Assembly (NCBI RefSeq): GCF_041468085.1
Contig: NZ_CP121017.1
Coordinates: 4,852,687 to 4,916,686, forward strand
Source of the DNA: Tistrella mobilis
GTDB taxonomy: Bacteria > Pseudomonadota > Alphaproteobacteria > Tistrellales > Tistrellaceae
Length of the DNA: 64,000 nt
Direction of reading: 5' to 3'
Under the pieces are notes generated by a model, which worked only from the letters and a program-made list of their open reading frames with translations, was not told the origin of the DNA and ran no database searches. This document shows, piece after piece, positions 49,925-60,278 of the stretch (position 1 is its first letter; every line of letters starts with the position of its first letter). The translations under genes and the position numbers were made by a program.

Positions 49925-50073
49925 TGTGCATCTTCCGGCCGGAGATCGGGGGGCTTCCCCGGTCTCCGGCCTTGCACTCAGAATGGAACGCACCTAAATT
50001 CCTGGCTAACTGACCGTCCCTACGCGACTTTCCCATGGCGCGTCGCGGACCTTCAACAAGACGAGAGCCGGGA

Positions 50074-50484
50074 ATGTCCACCAACCGCACCTATACCGCC
50101 GTGCTCGAGAAGCTCAAGGCCGCCGGTCTCCGGCCGACCAAGCAGCGTCTCGCTCTGGCGCGCCTGCTGCTCGACGGCACCGACCGTCATGTGACGGCCG
50201 AAGAGCTGCACCGCGAGGCGCAGGCGGCGGCGCTCCCGGTGTCGCTGGCCACCGTGTACAATACGCTGCACCAGTTCACCCAGGCTGGGCTGCTGCGCGA
50301 GCTGGTCGTCGACAGCGGCCGGTCCTATTTCGACACCAATGTCAGCCACCATCATCATTTCTTCTATGAAGACGGCGGCCATCTCCAGGACATCCCCGGG
50401 GATGCGGTCCAGATCGCCCGTCTGCCCGAACCGCCGGGCGATGCCTCCATCGCCCGTGTCGACGTGATCATCCGCGTCCGCTGA
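50074..50484 (+). CDS. irr: Iron response regulator Irr (Fur family)
   Basis: Haem-responsive iron regulator of alphaproteobacteria. It has the Fur fold (GLRPTKQRLALARLLL; PVSLATVYNTLHQFTQAGLLREL) with the Irr signature NVSHHHHFFYEDGGHLQDIP, including the three-histidine haem/metal motif. 136 aa from ATG 50074; an ATG at 50035 is less likely. It has no N-terminal haem regulatory Cys-Pro as in Bradyrhizobium Irr. Rubrerythrin follows after 61 nt, a known neighbour. Confidence 0.92.
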   Translation: MSTNRTYTAVLEKLKAAGLRPTKQRLALARLLLDGTDRHVTAEELHREAQAAALPVSLATVYNTLHQFTQAGLLRELVVDSGRSYFDTNVSHHHHFFYEDGGHLQDIPGDAVQIARLPEPPGDASIARVDVIIRVR

Positions 50485-50545
50485 TGCCCGGCATGGGGGC
50501 GGGGCGGCGGGATCACGAACCGGAGAGCCACGGAGCCAGTACCCC

Positions 50546-51049
50546 ATGACCGACCGTTCCGACGACCGCATCCCGGCCGCCGAACCGCCGCTTGGCGGCA
50601 CGCGCACCGAGGCCAATCTGATCCGGGCCTTTATGTCTGAAGCGGCCGCCAATCGCCGCTTCCTCTATTTCGCCCGTCAGGCCGATATCGAGGGCTTCAA
50701 CGACGTGGCCGCGGTGTTCCGGTCGATTGCCGAGGGCGAGACCGGTCATGCCCTGGGCCATCTGGAATTCCTGGAAGAGGCGGGGGGCGACCCGGCGACC
50801 GGGCTTCCCATCGGCACGACCCCGGAAAATCTCCGCGCCGCGATTGCGAGCGAGGAAGAGGACGCGACCGGCGTCTATCCCGAAATGGCGCGTGTGGCCC
50901 GCGAAGAGGGCCAGATCGAAGCAGCGGAGTGGTTCGAGACCCTTGCCCGTGCAGAGCGTGCCCATGCGGCGCGGTTCCGGCGCTCGCTCATCAGCCTGGA
51001 AGAGAGTCTGGACGAGACGGTGCCCGAGGGTGATGACCACGGCGCCTGA
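50546..51049 (+). CDS. Rubrerythrin-family diiron protein
   Basis: Ferritin-like di-iron protein of 167 aa that reduces peroxide. The iron ligands are in NLIRAFMSEAAANRRFLYFA, FRSIAEGETGHALGHLEFL, IASEEEDATGVYPEMARVA and FETLARAERAHAARFRRSL (E...ExxH pattern twice). The C-terminal rubredoxin domain of classical rubrerythrin, with two CxxC, is absent, so electrons must come from another protein. Probably co-transcribed with irr. Confidence 0.9.
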   Translation: MTDRSDDRIPAAEPPLGGTRTEANLIRAFMSEAAANRRFLYFARQADIEGFNDVAAVFRSIAEGETGHALGHLEFLEEAGGDPATGLPIGTTPENLRAAIASEEEDATGVYPEMARVAREEGQIEAAEWFETLARAERAHAARFRRSLISLEESLDETVPEGDDHGA

Positions 51050-51068
51050 CGGCGCCGTGTCTCCGGCA

Positions 51069-51668
51069 TCAATGGAAATCTTCGTCCGGGTAGACGCCCC
51101 AGATCTCGTCGCGGCGGATCCATGCGCGGGTGTTGGCGATATCCATCTCGCACCAGTTCCGCTCGCAGGCCATCAGCCGGCCAACGACGCCCGGCTCTGC
51201 GCGCAGCAGCGGCACGGCATCGGCGGCGGGGCGGTTGTAGAGCGTGCGGACCTCCCCCTGAATGATGGCGGTGCGCCGGCCCGACAGCAGGCTCATATGT
51301 GCCCAGCCCTCGGCCCCCTCGACATCGCGGATCTTGCGCCAGTTTTCGTATTCGGCGGTCACTTCGACCGGCAGGTCCTTGCGATTGTAGATCGCAGCCA
51401 CCGGATAGCGGGTGCCGGGGCCGGTGCGGACATTGACCTCGGCAGAGCGCAGTGACACGAAACGCGGGAGCGGCGGCCGTTCGGCACTGCGGCCGACCCA
51501 TTTGGCGCCGCCTTCGTCTTCGGCCGGGGCATCCTTCGCCTCTTCGGCGGTGGGCGCATCGGCGGCGCCGGCCGTGAAGAACAGCGCGGCGCCTCCGATC
51601 ATGGCCAGGCAGACGAACAGCGTCAGCAGGAAGGCGAAACGGGGGCGGGCGGTGATGCGGTCGGGCAT
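51069..51668 (-). CDS. Secreted/anchored SH3-domain protein
   Basis: 199 aa with an N-terminal membrane anchor or signal (FAFLLTLFVCLAMIGGAALFFTAG), an acidic linker, and two bacterial SH3-like repeats (VSLRSAEVNVRTGPGTRYPVAAIY and VRTLYNRPAADAVPLLRAEPG). Such proteins (SH3_4 type) bind peptidoglycan or act as periplasmic scaffolds. It ends 20 nt from the convergent rubrerythrin gene and is divergent from the dehydrogenase. Confidence 0.82.
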   Translation of the reverse strand: MPDRITARPRFAFLLTLFVCLAMIGGAALFFTAGAADAPTAEEAKDAPAEDEGGAKWVGRSAERPPLPRFVSLRSAEVNVRTGPGTRYPVAAIYNRKDLPVEVTAEYENWRKIRDVEGAEGWAHMSLLSGRRTAIIQGEVRTLYNRPAADAVPLLRAEPGVVGRLMACERNWCEMDIANTRAWIRRDEIWGVYPDEDFH

Positions 51669-51973
51669 GAGAGGGATCGGTCCTGAAGGGCGGGCCTGAA
51701 AGCATAAGTGCGGCGCCGGCCGGCGGCCACCCTGGTCAAGGAGCGCCCTGCCGGGGCTTTCCAGACCTTACGCTGCAGGGGATCGTCACGCAATCGGTCG
51801 GCCGGTTTGTATCGCACCGGCCGATTTGCTAAGAAAGGGGGACCGGGCGGGTGCCGTCGGGCAGGGCGCCAGATGCGGGGTCGTTCCTGCGCCCGGCACA
51901 GGACGCCTGGATAATACGCCCCGGGGCCGGACGCTGGGCGGCCGCAAGGTGGGCGGTCTATGGGAGAGTGTCG
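51669..51973. other. Divergent intergenic region with an inverted repeat
   Basis: 305 nt without a gene that I can support. The clearest signal is TCGGCCGGT (51798-51806) with ACCGGCCGA (51816-51824), a perfect 9-bp inverted repeat around TTGTATCGC. It overlaps a weak promoter toward the dehydrogenase (TTGTAT at 51807-51812, then TAAGAA-like sequence near 51830), so it could be an operator. Confidence 0.4.
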
Positions 51974-52954
51974 ATGGTGAAGCCGAAGCCGGTGGTTGTG
52001 GTCACCCGCAAGCTGCCCGAGCAGATCGAGACGCGCATGATGGAGCTGTTCGACACGCGGCTCAATCATGACGACGTCGCGTTCGGGCAGGACAAGCTGA
52101 TCGAGGCGGTCAAGACCGCCCATGTGCTTGTACCCACGGTGACCGACCGGATCGATGCCGGCGTGCTCGCCCATGCCGGGCCGCAGCTGCGGCTGATCGC
52201 CAATTTCGGCAACGGCACCGACCATATCGATCTCGCCACGGCGCGTCAGCGCGGCATCACCGTCACCAACACGCCCGACGTGCTGACGGAAGATACCGCC
52301 GACATGACGATGGCGCTGATCCTGGCGGTGGCACGGCGCGTGCCGGAAGGCGAGCGCATGGTCCGCAAGGGTGAGTGGAACGGCTGGAGCCCCACCCACA
52401 TGCTCGGCCGCCGGATCTGGGGCAAGCGCCTGGGCATCATCGGCATGGGCCGTATCGGCCGTGCGCTGGCCCGCCGTGCCCGCGGTTTCGGCCTGTCGAT
52501 CCACTATCACAATCGCAACCGTCTGCACGCCGATATCGAAGGACCGCTTGAGGCGACCTATTGGGAAAGCCTCGACCAGATGCTGGCCCGGATGGACATC
52601 GTATCGGTCAACTGCCCGCACACGCCGGCTACCTATCATCTGCTGTCGGCACGGCGGCTGAGACTGCTGAAGAAGGACGCCTATGTCGTCAACACCGCCC
52701 GTGGCGAGGTGATCGACGAGGCGGCGCTGACCCGCATGCTGCGCGATGGCCAGCTGGCCGGTGCGGCGCTGGACGTGTTCGAGCACGAGCCGGCGGTGAA
52801 CCCCAAGCTGGTCGAGCTCGACAACACCGTCCTGCTGCCGCATATGGGCTCGGCCACGCTCGAGTCGCGCATCGACATGGGCGAGAAGGTGCTGATCAAC
52901 ATCAAGACCTTCATCGACGGCCATACGCCGCCGGATCGGGTGCTGCCGTTCTGA
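51974..52954 (+). CDS. D-2-hydroxyacid dehydrogenase (glyoxylate/hydroxypyruvate reductase type)
   Basis: NAD(P)H-dependent reductase of 326 aa. Substrate side: NFGNGTDHIDL; cofactor loop: LGIIGMGRIGRALARRA; catalytic Arg in VVNTARGEVIDE, Glu in DVFEHEPAVNP and His in VLLPHMGSAT. ATG 51974 has GGGAGAG just upstream. The SPTHMLGRRIWGKR segment is typical of the GyaR/glyoxylate reductase group. Probable role in glyoxylate or serine-linked metabolism; the substrate is not certain. Confidence 0.9.
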   Translation: MVKPKPVVVVTRKLPEQIETRMMELFDTRLNHDDVAFGQDKLIEAVKTAHVLVPTVTDRIDAGVLAHAGPQLRLIANFGNGTDHIDLATARQRGITVTNTPDVLTEDTADMTMALILAVARRVPEGERMVRKGEWNGWSPTHMLGRRIWGKRLGIIGMGRIGRALARRARGFGLSIHYHNRNRLHADIEGPLEATYWESLDQMLARMDIVSVNCPHTPATYHLLSARRLRLLKKDAYVVNTARGEVIDEAALTRMLRDGQLAGAALDVFEHEPAVNPKLVELDNTVLLPHMGSATLESRIDMGEKVLINIKTFIDGHTPPDRVLPF

Positions 52955-52971
52955 TCTTACCGGCTGTCAGT

Positions 52972-53013
52972 CCAAAGACGAAGGGCGCCCCTTGGGGCGC
53001 CCTTCGTCTTTGG
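52972..53013. terminator. Bidirectional terminator between convergent genes
   Basis: A near-continuous 20-bp inverted repeat, CCAAAGACGAAGGGCGCCCC (52972-52991) against its reverse complement (52994-53013), has a 2- to 4-nt loop. Its outer part is A-rich on one side and T-rich on the other (CTTCGTCTTTGG), so it can stop transcription from both sides. Confidence 0.8.
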
Positions 53014-53017
53014 AGGG

Positions 53018-53473
53018 TCAGATGACCACCAGCCGTCCGGCGTCGCCCAGGATCCGGTAGAGGCTGACCAGCCCGCCCTCTTCGAAGGGAAGGTCGTCCC
53101 TGAGCGCGCCGCGCTCCAGCCCGATGGCGCGCAGGCCCATGTCGCAGATCATGAAGCGGGCGCCGAGGTCGCGGCAGGCCTCGATCAGGTCTTCGAAGCC
53201 GGCGGCTCCACGGGCGGTGAGACCGGCATCCCAGCTTGCGGCATCACCGGCGATGCCTGCAGCGGCGAGCTCGGGGGCGAGCGGGGAGGTCGCCCAGCCC
53301 GGTTTGCCGTCGGGGGCCGGGGCGCGCAGGGTCAGCAGGGCGGCGTTGGTGAAGAACAACACCACCGGTTGAGAGAGCGCAAGCGCCGCCGCGGCCATGG
53401 CCAGGCCATAATGGACACGAGTAAGGCTGCCCGACTCGAGGATGAGTCCAGTATATGATCTGTCACTAATCAT
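53018..53473 (-). CDS. DsrE-family protein
   Basis: A 151-aa protein with the DsrE/DsrF-like fold: an N-terminal strand and helix (VHYGLAMAAAALALSQPVVLFFTNAAL) and a conserved FEDLIEACRDLGARFMICDMGLRAIGL segment with the Cys residues seen in related sulfur-handling proteins. GAGG lies 9 nt before the ATG. It is the last gene of the minus-strand run, 12 nt after moeB, next to cysK; a role in sulfur relay is inference. Its first 40 bases are AT-rich compared with the neighbours. Confidence 0.75.
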   Translation of the reverse strand: MISDRSYTGLILESGSLTRVHYGLAMAAAALALSQPVVLFFTNAALLTLRAPAPDGKPGWATSPLAPELAAAGIAGDAASWDAGLTARGAAGFEDLIEACRDLGARFMICDMGLRAIGLERGALRDDLPFEEGGLVSLYRILGDAGRLVVI

Positions 53474-53485
53474 AAACGTGCCTCA

Positions 53486-54301
53486 TCATGCACTATTATC
53501 GCCGAAGGTCGTGATGACCGGATGGTCACCACAAAGCGGGCAGGCCGGATCGGCGGGCAGGCGGACGGTGCGGAAGCGGTTGGACAGCGCATCCACGATC
53601 AGCATCCGGCCGGCAAGACCCTCGCCGATGCCGGTCAGCTCCTTCACCACCTCCAGCGCCTGGAGCGAGCCGACCATGCCCGCCAGCGCACCGATGATGC
53701 CCCCCGAAGAGCAGCTGGGGATCAGCCCCGGCGGCGGGGGGGCGGGGTAGAGGCAGCGATAGCAGGGCAGGCGTGGGCCGCCTGATCGGTGGGCATGGGA
53801 GCGGAAGGTGTAGATCTGGCCGTCGAAACGCAGGATCGCCGCCGAGACCAGGGTGCGGCCCAGCAGATGACAGGCATCGTTGACCAGGAAGCGGGTGTCG
53901 AAATTGTCCGAGCCGTCGGCGACGAGATCATAGGCGCCGATCAACGCGGCCGCGTTGCCGGCATCGATCCGGCTGTCGTGGACTTCGACCCGGATCTCCG
54001 GGTTGAGCGCCCGGATCGCGCGGGCGGCACTTTCGACCTTGGGCCGGCCGATATCCTCGGTGCGGTGGATGATCTGGCGCTGCAGATTGCTGAGATCGAC
54101 CCGATCGGCATCGACGATACCGATCGTGCCCACACCGGCTGCGGCCAGATAGAGGCCGAGCGGTGCCCCCAGCCCGCCTGCGCCGATCAGCAGTACCCGG
54201 GCGCGTTTCAGGGCCAGCTGCGCTGCCTCGCTGAATTCCGGGAGCACCAGCTGGCGGCTGTAGCGTTCGATTTCGGCGTCTGTGAGTTCGATGTCGTCCA
54301 C
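53486..54301 (-). CDS. moeB: MoeB/ThiF-type ubiquitin-like protein-activating enzyme
   Basis: Adenylates the C-terminus of a small sulfur carrier (MoaD or ThiS type) for sulfur transfer. The ATP site is VLLIGAGGLGAPLGLYLAAAG, with DADRVDLSNLQRQ and the adenylation aspartate in DGSDNFDTRF; zinc pairs are CYRCLYP and CPLCGDH. 271 aa. Whether it serves molybdopterin or thiamine, or both, cannot be told; no carrier gene is next to it. Confidence 0.9.
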   Translation of the reverse strand: MDDIELTDAEIERYSRQLVLPEFSEAAQLALKRARVLLIGAGGLGAPLGLYLAAAGVGTIGIVDADRVDLSNLQRQIIHRTEDIGRPKVESAARAIRALNPEIRVEVHDSRIDAGNAAALIGAYDLVADGSDNFDTRFLVNDACHLLGRTLVSAAILRFDGQIYTFRSHAHRSGGPRLPCYRCLYPAPPPPGLIPSCSSGGIIGALAGMVGSLQALEVVKELTGIGEGLAGRMLIVDALSNRFRTVRLPADPACPLCGDHPVITTFGDNSA

Positions 54302-54329
54302 GACGGGCGGGATTCCGCGGCAGAAGGAT

Positions 54330-54357
54330 GCGGCCGCGACGAGAGCGTCGCGGCCGC
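54330..54357 (-). terminator. Hairpin between cysK and moeB
   Basis: A perfect 12-bp stem, GCGGCCGCGACG (54330-54341) with CGTCGCGGCCGC (54346-54357), has an AGAG loop and lies 8 nt past the cysK stop. On the minus strand no strong T-run follows, so termination may be partial. Confidence 0.5.
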
Positions 54358-54365
54358 GGGCAGGA

Positions 54366-55340
<975 letters not shown>

Positions 55341-55392
55341 GTCGACTGCGCTCCTTCTTGGGGGCGGCCGCGGGGCAGGGGCGGCCGTCGCC

Positions 55393-55848
55393 TCAGATCG
55401 AGAAATCCATGCGGGTCATGGCTTCGCTGCGGATGCCCTGTTCCACTGCGCGCTGACAGAGATCGGCGATGGTGATGCCGTCCAGGCGTTCCATCAGCTC
55501 GTCCTGGATATCCTGCCAGACCGGGCGGACGACCTTGTGGCCCAGATCGGATCCTGCCGGATCGGCCATGGGGTCGTCGGCCTTCTCCATGGCGCGTACC
55601 ACGCGGGCGATGTCGCCGATCGTGATCTTGCGTCGTTCGCGTGCCAGCCTGTAGCCGCCACGGGGGCCGCGCACGCCTTCCAGGATCTCGGCATGCACCA
55701 GCTGCTGCATGACCTGTTCGAGATACCGCTGCGGGATGCCCTGACGGCGGGTGATCTCCTTGCTCTGGACCGGCTCGGCACCGCCGTTGTGGGCGATGTC
55801 GACCACGGCTTCCAGCGCGAACAGCAGTTTCTTCGACAGCCTGAGCAT
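55393..55848 (-). CDS. Rrf2-family transcriptional regulator without cluster cysteines (CymR-like)
   Basis: 151 aa from ATG 55848, which gives the standard [19 protein letters not shown] opening; ATG 55875 is also in frame. The winged HTH contains [22 protein letters not shown] and the wing [13 protein letters not shown]. The three Cys that hold the cluster in IscR are absent; the only Cys is near the C-terminus (IADLCQRAV). Rrf2 proteins lacking the cluster and linked to cysK include CymR, which senses cysteine status through CysK. That function here is inference from position. Confidence 0.88.
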   Translation of the reverse strand: MLRLSKKLLFALEAVVDIAHNGGAEPVQSKEITRRQGIPQRYLEQVMQQLVHAEILEGVRGPRGGYRLARERRKITIGDIARVVRAMEKADDPMADPAGSDLGHKVVRPVWQDIQDELMERLDGITIADLCQRAVEQGIRSEAMTRMDFSI

Positions 55849-55940
55849 GGGCGTTTCCGTTTCGATCCTGTTCATGAACCCGGGTCTGTCCGGGACCTCC
55901 GGCCCCTTGTGGCCGTTCCGCGGTGGCCCGGGTTTCTGTC

Positions 55941-56399
55941 TCAGTGCCCGGTGGAGCCGAAGCCGCCGGCGCCGCGGATGGTATCGTCCAGCGCTTCGAC
56001 TTCGACCAGACGGGTGGCGGTGACCGGGGCGATCACCAGCTGCGCGATCCGCATGCCGCGGGTGATCTCGACCGGCGCATCGCCCAGATTGACCAGCAGG
56101 ACCTTCAGCTCACCGCGGTAATCGGCATCGATGGTGCCGGGGGCGTTGAGCACGGTGACGCCCTGGGAGAAGGCCAGGCCCGAGCGCGGCCGTACCTGCC
56201 CTTCGTAGCCTTCCGGGATCGCCATGGTGAGGCCGGTCGGGACCAGGGCCCGCCCCCCGGGGGCCAGCATGATCGGCGCGTCTGCCGGCACGGCGGCAGG
56301 CAGATCGAGCCCGGCGGCACCGGCGGTCTTCATCTCGGGGAGCGGCAGGTCGCGGCCGTGATCGAGGCGGACGACCCCGATCCGGAGGTGGCGGTCCAT
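55941..56399 (-). CDS. dut: Deoxyuridine 5'-triphosphate nucleotidohydrolase
   Basis: Hydrolyses dUTP to dUMP. Trimeric dUTPase motifs appear in order: [48 protein letters not shown] and the C-terminal [11 protein letters not shown]. 152 aa from ATG 56399, whose A is shared with the coaBC stop (TGATG), showing coupled translation. Confidence 0.96.
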   Translation of the reverse strand: MDRHLRIGVVRLDHGRDLPLPEMKTAGAAGLDLPAAVPADAPIMLAPGGRALVPTGLTMAIPEGYEGQVRPRSGLAFSQGVTVLNAPGTIDADYRGELKVLLVNLGDAPVEITRGMRIAQLVIAPVTATRLVEVEALDDTIRGAGGFGSTGH

Positions 56400-57673
56400 C
56401 AGACGGGATCCTTGGTGGTGCGCGTGGTGAAATGATCGGCGATGCGGCGGGCCAGCCGGTCCGCCACCGCCTGTTTGGTCATGGCGGGCCAACTTTCGGT
56501 GCCGTCGGCATCGATCAGGTGGACGGCGTTGTCGTCACCACCGAAGGTGCCGGTACCGGTGGAGACGTCATTGGCGACGATCCAGTCGCAGCCCTTGCGC
56601 GCCCGTTTGGCCCGGGCATGGTCCAGTACCTGTTCGGTCTCGGCGGCGAAGCCCACCACCAGGGTCGGGCGCGAGGGGCCGGAACCGGAGATGATGCGCA
56701 GGATGTCGGGGTTTTCGATCAGCCGGATGTCGGGCGGCAGCGCACCGCCCGGCTGCTTCTTCAGCTTCTGCCCGGCTTCGATCGCCGGCCGCCAGTCGGC
56801 GACGGCGGCGGCACAGACGGCGATATCGGCGGGAAGGGCTGTCTCGACCGCCGCCAGCATCTCGCGGGCGCTTTCGATATGGATGGTGTCGACACCCGCA
56901 GGATCGGCCAGACGGGTGGGGCCGGTGACAAGGGTTACCCGACAGCCGAGGGCGGCAAGCGCCGTGGCGATGGCATGGCCCTGCTTGCCGGAAGAGCGGT
57001 TGGCGATGTAGCGCACCGGGTCGATCGGTTCATGCGTCGGGCCGCTGGTGACGACCGCATGCCGGCCGGAGAGGGGGCCGGGGGCGTCGATCAGCACCGT
57101 CTCCGGCCCGGTCAGGGCAGGGCGGCCGTCCTCGGCAAGGGCCGCGCGGATGGCCTCTACGATCGCCGCCGGTTCGGCCATCCGACCGGGACCGAACTCG
57201 CCACAGGCCATCTCGCCCTCGTCGGGGCCGACCATCAGCACGCCGTCACGTCCGAGTTGGTTCAGATTGCGCTGGGTTGCCGGGTGGAACCACATCCGGA
57301 CATTCATCGCCGGCGCCACCAGCACCCGCTTGTCGGTGGCAAGCAGCAGGGTGGTTGCCAGATCGTCGGAGATGCCGGCTGCCATCTTCGCCAGGATGTC
57401 GGCGGTGGCGGGGGCCACGACCACCAGATCGGCGGCACGCGACAGCTGGATATGGCCGATTTCGGTCTCGTCCTTCAGCGAGAAAAGGTCGGTATGAACC
57501 TCCTCACCCGACAGCACGGCGAGCGACATGGGCGTCACGAATTCGCCGGCCGCACGGGTCATCACGACCTTCACCCCGGCGCCCGCCTTGCGCAGCAGCC
57601 GGATGAGTTCGAGCGCCTTATAGGCGGCGATGCCGCCGGTGACGATCAGCAGGATGCGCTTGCCGGTGAGCAC
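56399..57673 (-). CDS. coaBC: Bifunctional phosphopantothenoylcysteine decarboxylase/ligase
   Basis: Two steps of coenzyme A synthesis in one protein. The CoaC part (1-190) has [20 protein letters not shown], the catalytic His in [12 protein letters not shown], the PAMN motif and [13 protein letters not shown]; the CoaB part begins [26 protein letters not shown]. 424 aa. A 171-nt gap with a palindrome separates it from ubiB. Confidence 0.96.
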   Translation of the reverse strand: MLTGKRILLIVTGGIAAYKALELIRLLRKAGAGVKVVMTRAAGEFVTPMSLAVLSGEEVHTDLFSLKDETEIGHIQLSRAADLVVVAPATADILAKMAAGISDDLATTLLLATDKRVLVAPAMNVRMWFHPATQRNLNQLGRDGVLMVGPDEGEMACGEFGPGRMAEPAAIVEAIRAALAEDGRPALTGPETVLIDAPGPLSGRHAVVTSGPTHEPIDPVRYIANRSSGKQGHAIATALAALGCRVTLVTGPTRLADPAGVDTIHIESAREMLAAVETALPADIAVCAAAVADWRPAIEAGQKLKKQPGGALPPDIRLIENPDILRIISGSGPSRPTLVVGFAAETEQVLDHARAKRARKGCDWIVANDVSTGTGTFGGDDNAVHLIDADGTESWPAMTKQAVADRLARRIADHFTTRTTKDPV

Positions 57674-57724
57674 CGGACCCTCCGCTTGGGATCCGACGGC
57701 TGGCGGGGGCCGTCATGTGGAACC

Positions 57725-57738
57725 TGCGCAATTGCGCA
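57725..57738. promoter_or_regulatory. 14-bp palindrome upstream of coaBC
   Basis: TGCGCAATTGCGCA is a perfect palindrome, about 52 nt ahead of the coaBC start and within the only sizeable gap (57674-57844) of the minus-strand run. It could be an operator or part of the coaBC promoter (TTGCGC on the minus strand); no regulator can be assigned. Confidence 0.35.
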
Positions 57739-57844
57739 AGGCGTGGTGTGGTTAAACTAGGCGCCCTGGCGTCGCCGTGCAAGAGACAAGGCGAACGGGC
57801 GTTTTTCCCCGGTGATTTTGCGGATGGGGCGCGCCCTTGCCCGC

Positions 57845-59359
57845 TCAGCCCAGGATGAGCCAGAGCAGGGCCACCACCAAGCCGCCGCCGATCGCCGCGG
57901 AGAGCCGGCTGCCGCTCATGATCACCGGGCGGGGCCGCTCGGGATCGCTCAGGGTTTCCAGCCGATCCAGGATCCGGGGCAGACGCTGCGCCAGATGCAT
58001 CATCTCGCGTGCAGCCGTCTCGGCGCGGGCGCGCGGCCCCAGATTGGCGGTCATCCACTCGCGGATCAGCGGCTCCGCCAGCACCCACATATTGGCGCCG
58101 GGATCGAGCAGCCGGGCCATGCCTTCCGCCTGGACCATGGTCTTCTGGAGCAGCAGCAGCTGGGGCTGGGTCTCCATCTGGAAGGTGGTCGTGACCTGGA
58201 AGAGCTGGGCGAGCAGCCGGCCGATCGAGATCTCGTTCTGAGGCTTGCCCAGGATCGGCTCGGCGATCGAGCGGGCGGCCTGGGCGAAGAGCGGCCGCGA
58301 CTGATCGGGGGGCACGAAGCCGGCGGCGAAATGCACGTCGGCCACCGCGTCGTAATCGCGGGTGAGGAAGGCGCGCAGCATCTCGGCCAGATAGAGGCGG
58401 GACTGGCGGTCCAGCCGGCCCATGATGCCGAAATCGACCACGGCGATGCGGCCGTCGGGCAGGATGAACAGATTGCCCGGATGCATGTCACCGTGGAAGA
58501 AGCCGTCGCGGAACACCTGCAGGAAGAAGACCCGCGCGGCATTGGCCATGATCTCGCGACCGTCGAGCCCGGCGGCTTCCAGGGCTGCGGTGTCGTCGGC
58601 GCGCACGCCGCCGGTGATCCGCTCCAGCGTCATCACCCGGGCGGCGGTGCGCATCCAGTCGATCTCGGGCACCATGAAGCCGGCGTCGCCCTCGAAATTC
58701 TCGCGCAGCTCCTGTCCGGCCGCGGCCTCCATCCGCAGGTCGGTTTCGATCGCCACCACTTCCGAGAGGGTACGGACCACCTCGACCGGCTTCAGCCGCC
58801 GGCTGCCGGGCAGCATGCGTTCCAGCCAGCGGGCGATCCAGGCGAACAAAGCAAGGTCGGTGGCAAGCGCCCTCTCGACGCCCGGGCGCAGCACCTTGAC
58901 TGCAACCTCGCGGCCGTCGGTGGTCTCGGCGAAATGGACCTGGGCGACAGAAGCGGCCGCCACCGGCACATCGTCGAATCGCGAGAAAAGATCGCTGATC
59001 GGCCGCTCGAAAGACTGTTCGATGATCCGCCGGGCATCCGCTCCCGGGAAGGGGGGCAGCCGGTCCTGCAGCCGGGCCAGATCACGCGCCACCGTCTCGC
59101 CGATCAGATCGGCGCGGATCGACAGTACCTGGCCGAGCTTCACGAAACTGGGGCCGAGGGCGGTGAGCGCCCGGGCCAGCCTTTCGCCTTCCGCCAGCTC
59201 GCGCAGGTCACGCCGGGTCAGCCGCCGGGCGGTCCGGCCCGCGAAGCCTGCCGCCGGATGCTGGGTTGCCAGCTGTTCCAGCGGAAAGAGCGCGCCGTGA
59301 CGGGCGAGGACATAGCCGATGCGCGAAAGCCGCAGCAGGTGGCGCAGGGTCGAGAACAT
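57845..59359 (-). CDS. ubiB: ABC1-family atypical kinase UbiB
   Basis: Needed for ubiquinone synthesis, probably as an ATPase at the membrane. Family motifs: KLGQVLSIRADLI (KxGQ), VPVAAASVAQVHFAE (Ala-rich loop), FFHGDMHPGNLFI and IAVVDFGIMGR. The C-terminal hydrophobic segment (AAIGGGLVVALLWLILG) is a membrane anchor. 504 aa. It starts 28 nt after ubiE, typical of the ubiE-ubiB pair. Confidence 0.94.
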   Translation of the reverse strand: MFSTLRHLLRLSRIGYVLARHGALFPLEQLATQHPAAGFAGRTARRLTRRDLRELAEGERLARALTALGPSFVKLGQVLSIRADLIGETVARDLARLQDRLPPFPGADARRIIEQSFERPISDLFSRFDDVPVAAASVAQVHFAETTDGREVAVKVLRPGVERALATDLALFAWIARWLERMLPGSRRLKPVEVVRTLSEVVAIETDLRMEAAAGQELRENFEGDAGFMVPEIDWMRTAARVMTLERITGGVRADDTAALEAAGLDGREIMANAARVFFLQVFRDGFFHGDMHPGNLFILPDGRIAVVDFGIMGRLDRQSRLYLAEMLRAFLTRDYDAVADVHFAAGFVPPDQSRPLFAQAARSIAEPILGKPQNEISIGRLLAQLFQVTTTFQMETQPQLLLLQKTMVQAEGMARLLDPGANMWVLAEPLIREWMTANLGPRARAETAAREMMHLAQRLPRILDRLETLSDPERPRPVIMSGSRLSAAIGGGLVVALLWLILG

Positions 59360-59386
59360 GGGGGTCCGATCGGGAGGGGCGGGCGC

Positions 59387-60199
59387 TCAGACGTTCCAGG
59401 CCGAGTGCAGGGCAGCGATGCCGCCCGACAGCAGCCGCACCTTGACCTGGCGGAAGCCGGCGTCCGCGATCATCCCGGCGAAGCGGTCGGCGCTCGGGAA
59501 TTTGCGGATGCTTTCGGCGAGGTAACGATAGCTCGCGGCATCGCGCGCGACCACCCGGCCCACCTGCGGCAGCACCTTGAAGGAATAGAGATCGTAGAGC
59601 CGGTCGAGCACCGGGGCCTGCACCTGAGAGAATTCCAGGCACATGAACCGGCCGCCGGGTTTCAGCACCCGCCTCGCCTCGGCGAGTGCTGCAGGAATGT
59701 CGGCGACGTTCCGGATTCCGAAGGCAATGGTGTAGACATCGACCGAGGCCGATCTGACCGGCAGCAGTTCGGCATTTCCGGCGACCCAGTCGATGCCGTC
59801 CAGGATGCCGCGATCGACCGCGCGGTCGCGGCCGACATCGAGCATCGCAGGGGTGAGGTCGCAGACCGTCACCCGGGCCGGCGGCAGATTGGCGGCGGCC
59901 GAACCGGCATTGCGGCGGGCACGGTCGACGAAGCGGAAGGCGATATCGCCGGTGCCGCCGGCGACGTCCAGCAGGTGCTGACCGGGCCGCGGCGCCAGCC
60001 AGTCCATCATTGCGTCCTTCCACAGCCGGTGGACACCGCCGCTCAACAGATCGTTCATCAGGTCGTAGCGCCGGGCGACGCTGTCGAACACCCCGCGCAC
60101 CATGCGGCGCTTTTCGCCGACCGTCGTGGTGGTGAACCCGAAATCGGCAGGGCGCTCGTCGCCGGCATGCCGGCCGGCGGGCTCGTCGATCACTGACAT
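59387..60199 (-). CDS. ubiE: Ubiquinone/menaquinone methyltransferase UbiE
   Basis: SAM-dependent C-methylation in quinone synthesis. Conserved segments: [19 protein letters not shown], the SAM loop [44 protein letters not shown] and the C-terminal ALHSAWNV. 270 aa from ATG 60199, with GAGGA about 7 nt upstream; the frame is open to 60451 but overlaps mutM. Divergent from mutM. Confidence 0.95.
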   Translation of the reverse strand: MSVIDEPAGRHAGDERPADFGFTTTTVGEKRRMVRGVFDSVARRYDLMNDLLSGGVHRLWKDAMMDWLAPRPGQHLLDVAGGTGDIAFRFVDRARRNAGSAAANLPPARVTVCDLTPAMLDVGRDRAVDRGILDGIDWVAGNAELLPVRSASVDVYTIAFGIRNVADIPAALAEARRVLKPGGRFMCLEFSQVQAPVLDRLYDLYSFKVLPQVGRVVARDAASYRYLAESIRKFPSADRFAGMIADAGFRQVKVRLLSGGIAALHSAWNV

Positions 60200-60278
60200 C
60201 GCTCGTCCTCGGAACCTTCGGGTACGGGTGCGCGAGGGAACATAGCGCGGGCCGGGGCATTGCGCTACCCTCGCCCCC

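Noticed and set aside
55393..55848. IscR, the Fe-S cluster regulator
   Set aside because: The Rrf2 fold is right but the three cluster-binding cysteines are missing and no isc/suf gene is adjacent; cysK is.
57812..60196. 794-codon plus-strand open frame across ubiB and ubiE
   Set aside because: Antisense to two clear genes; composition-driven absence of stop codons.
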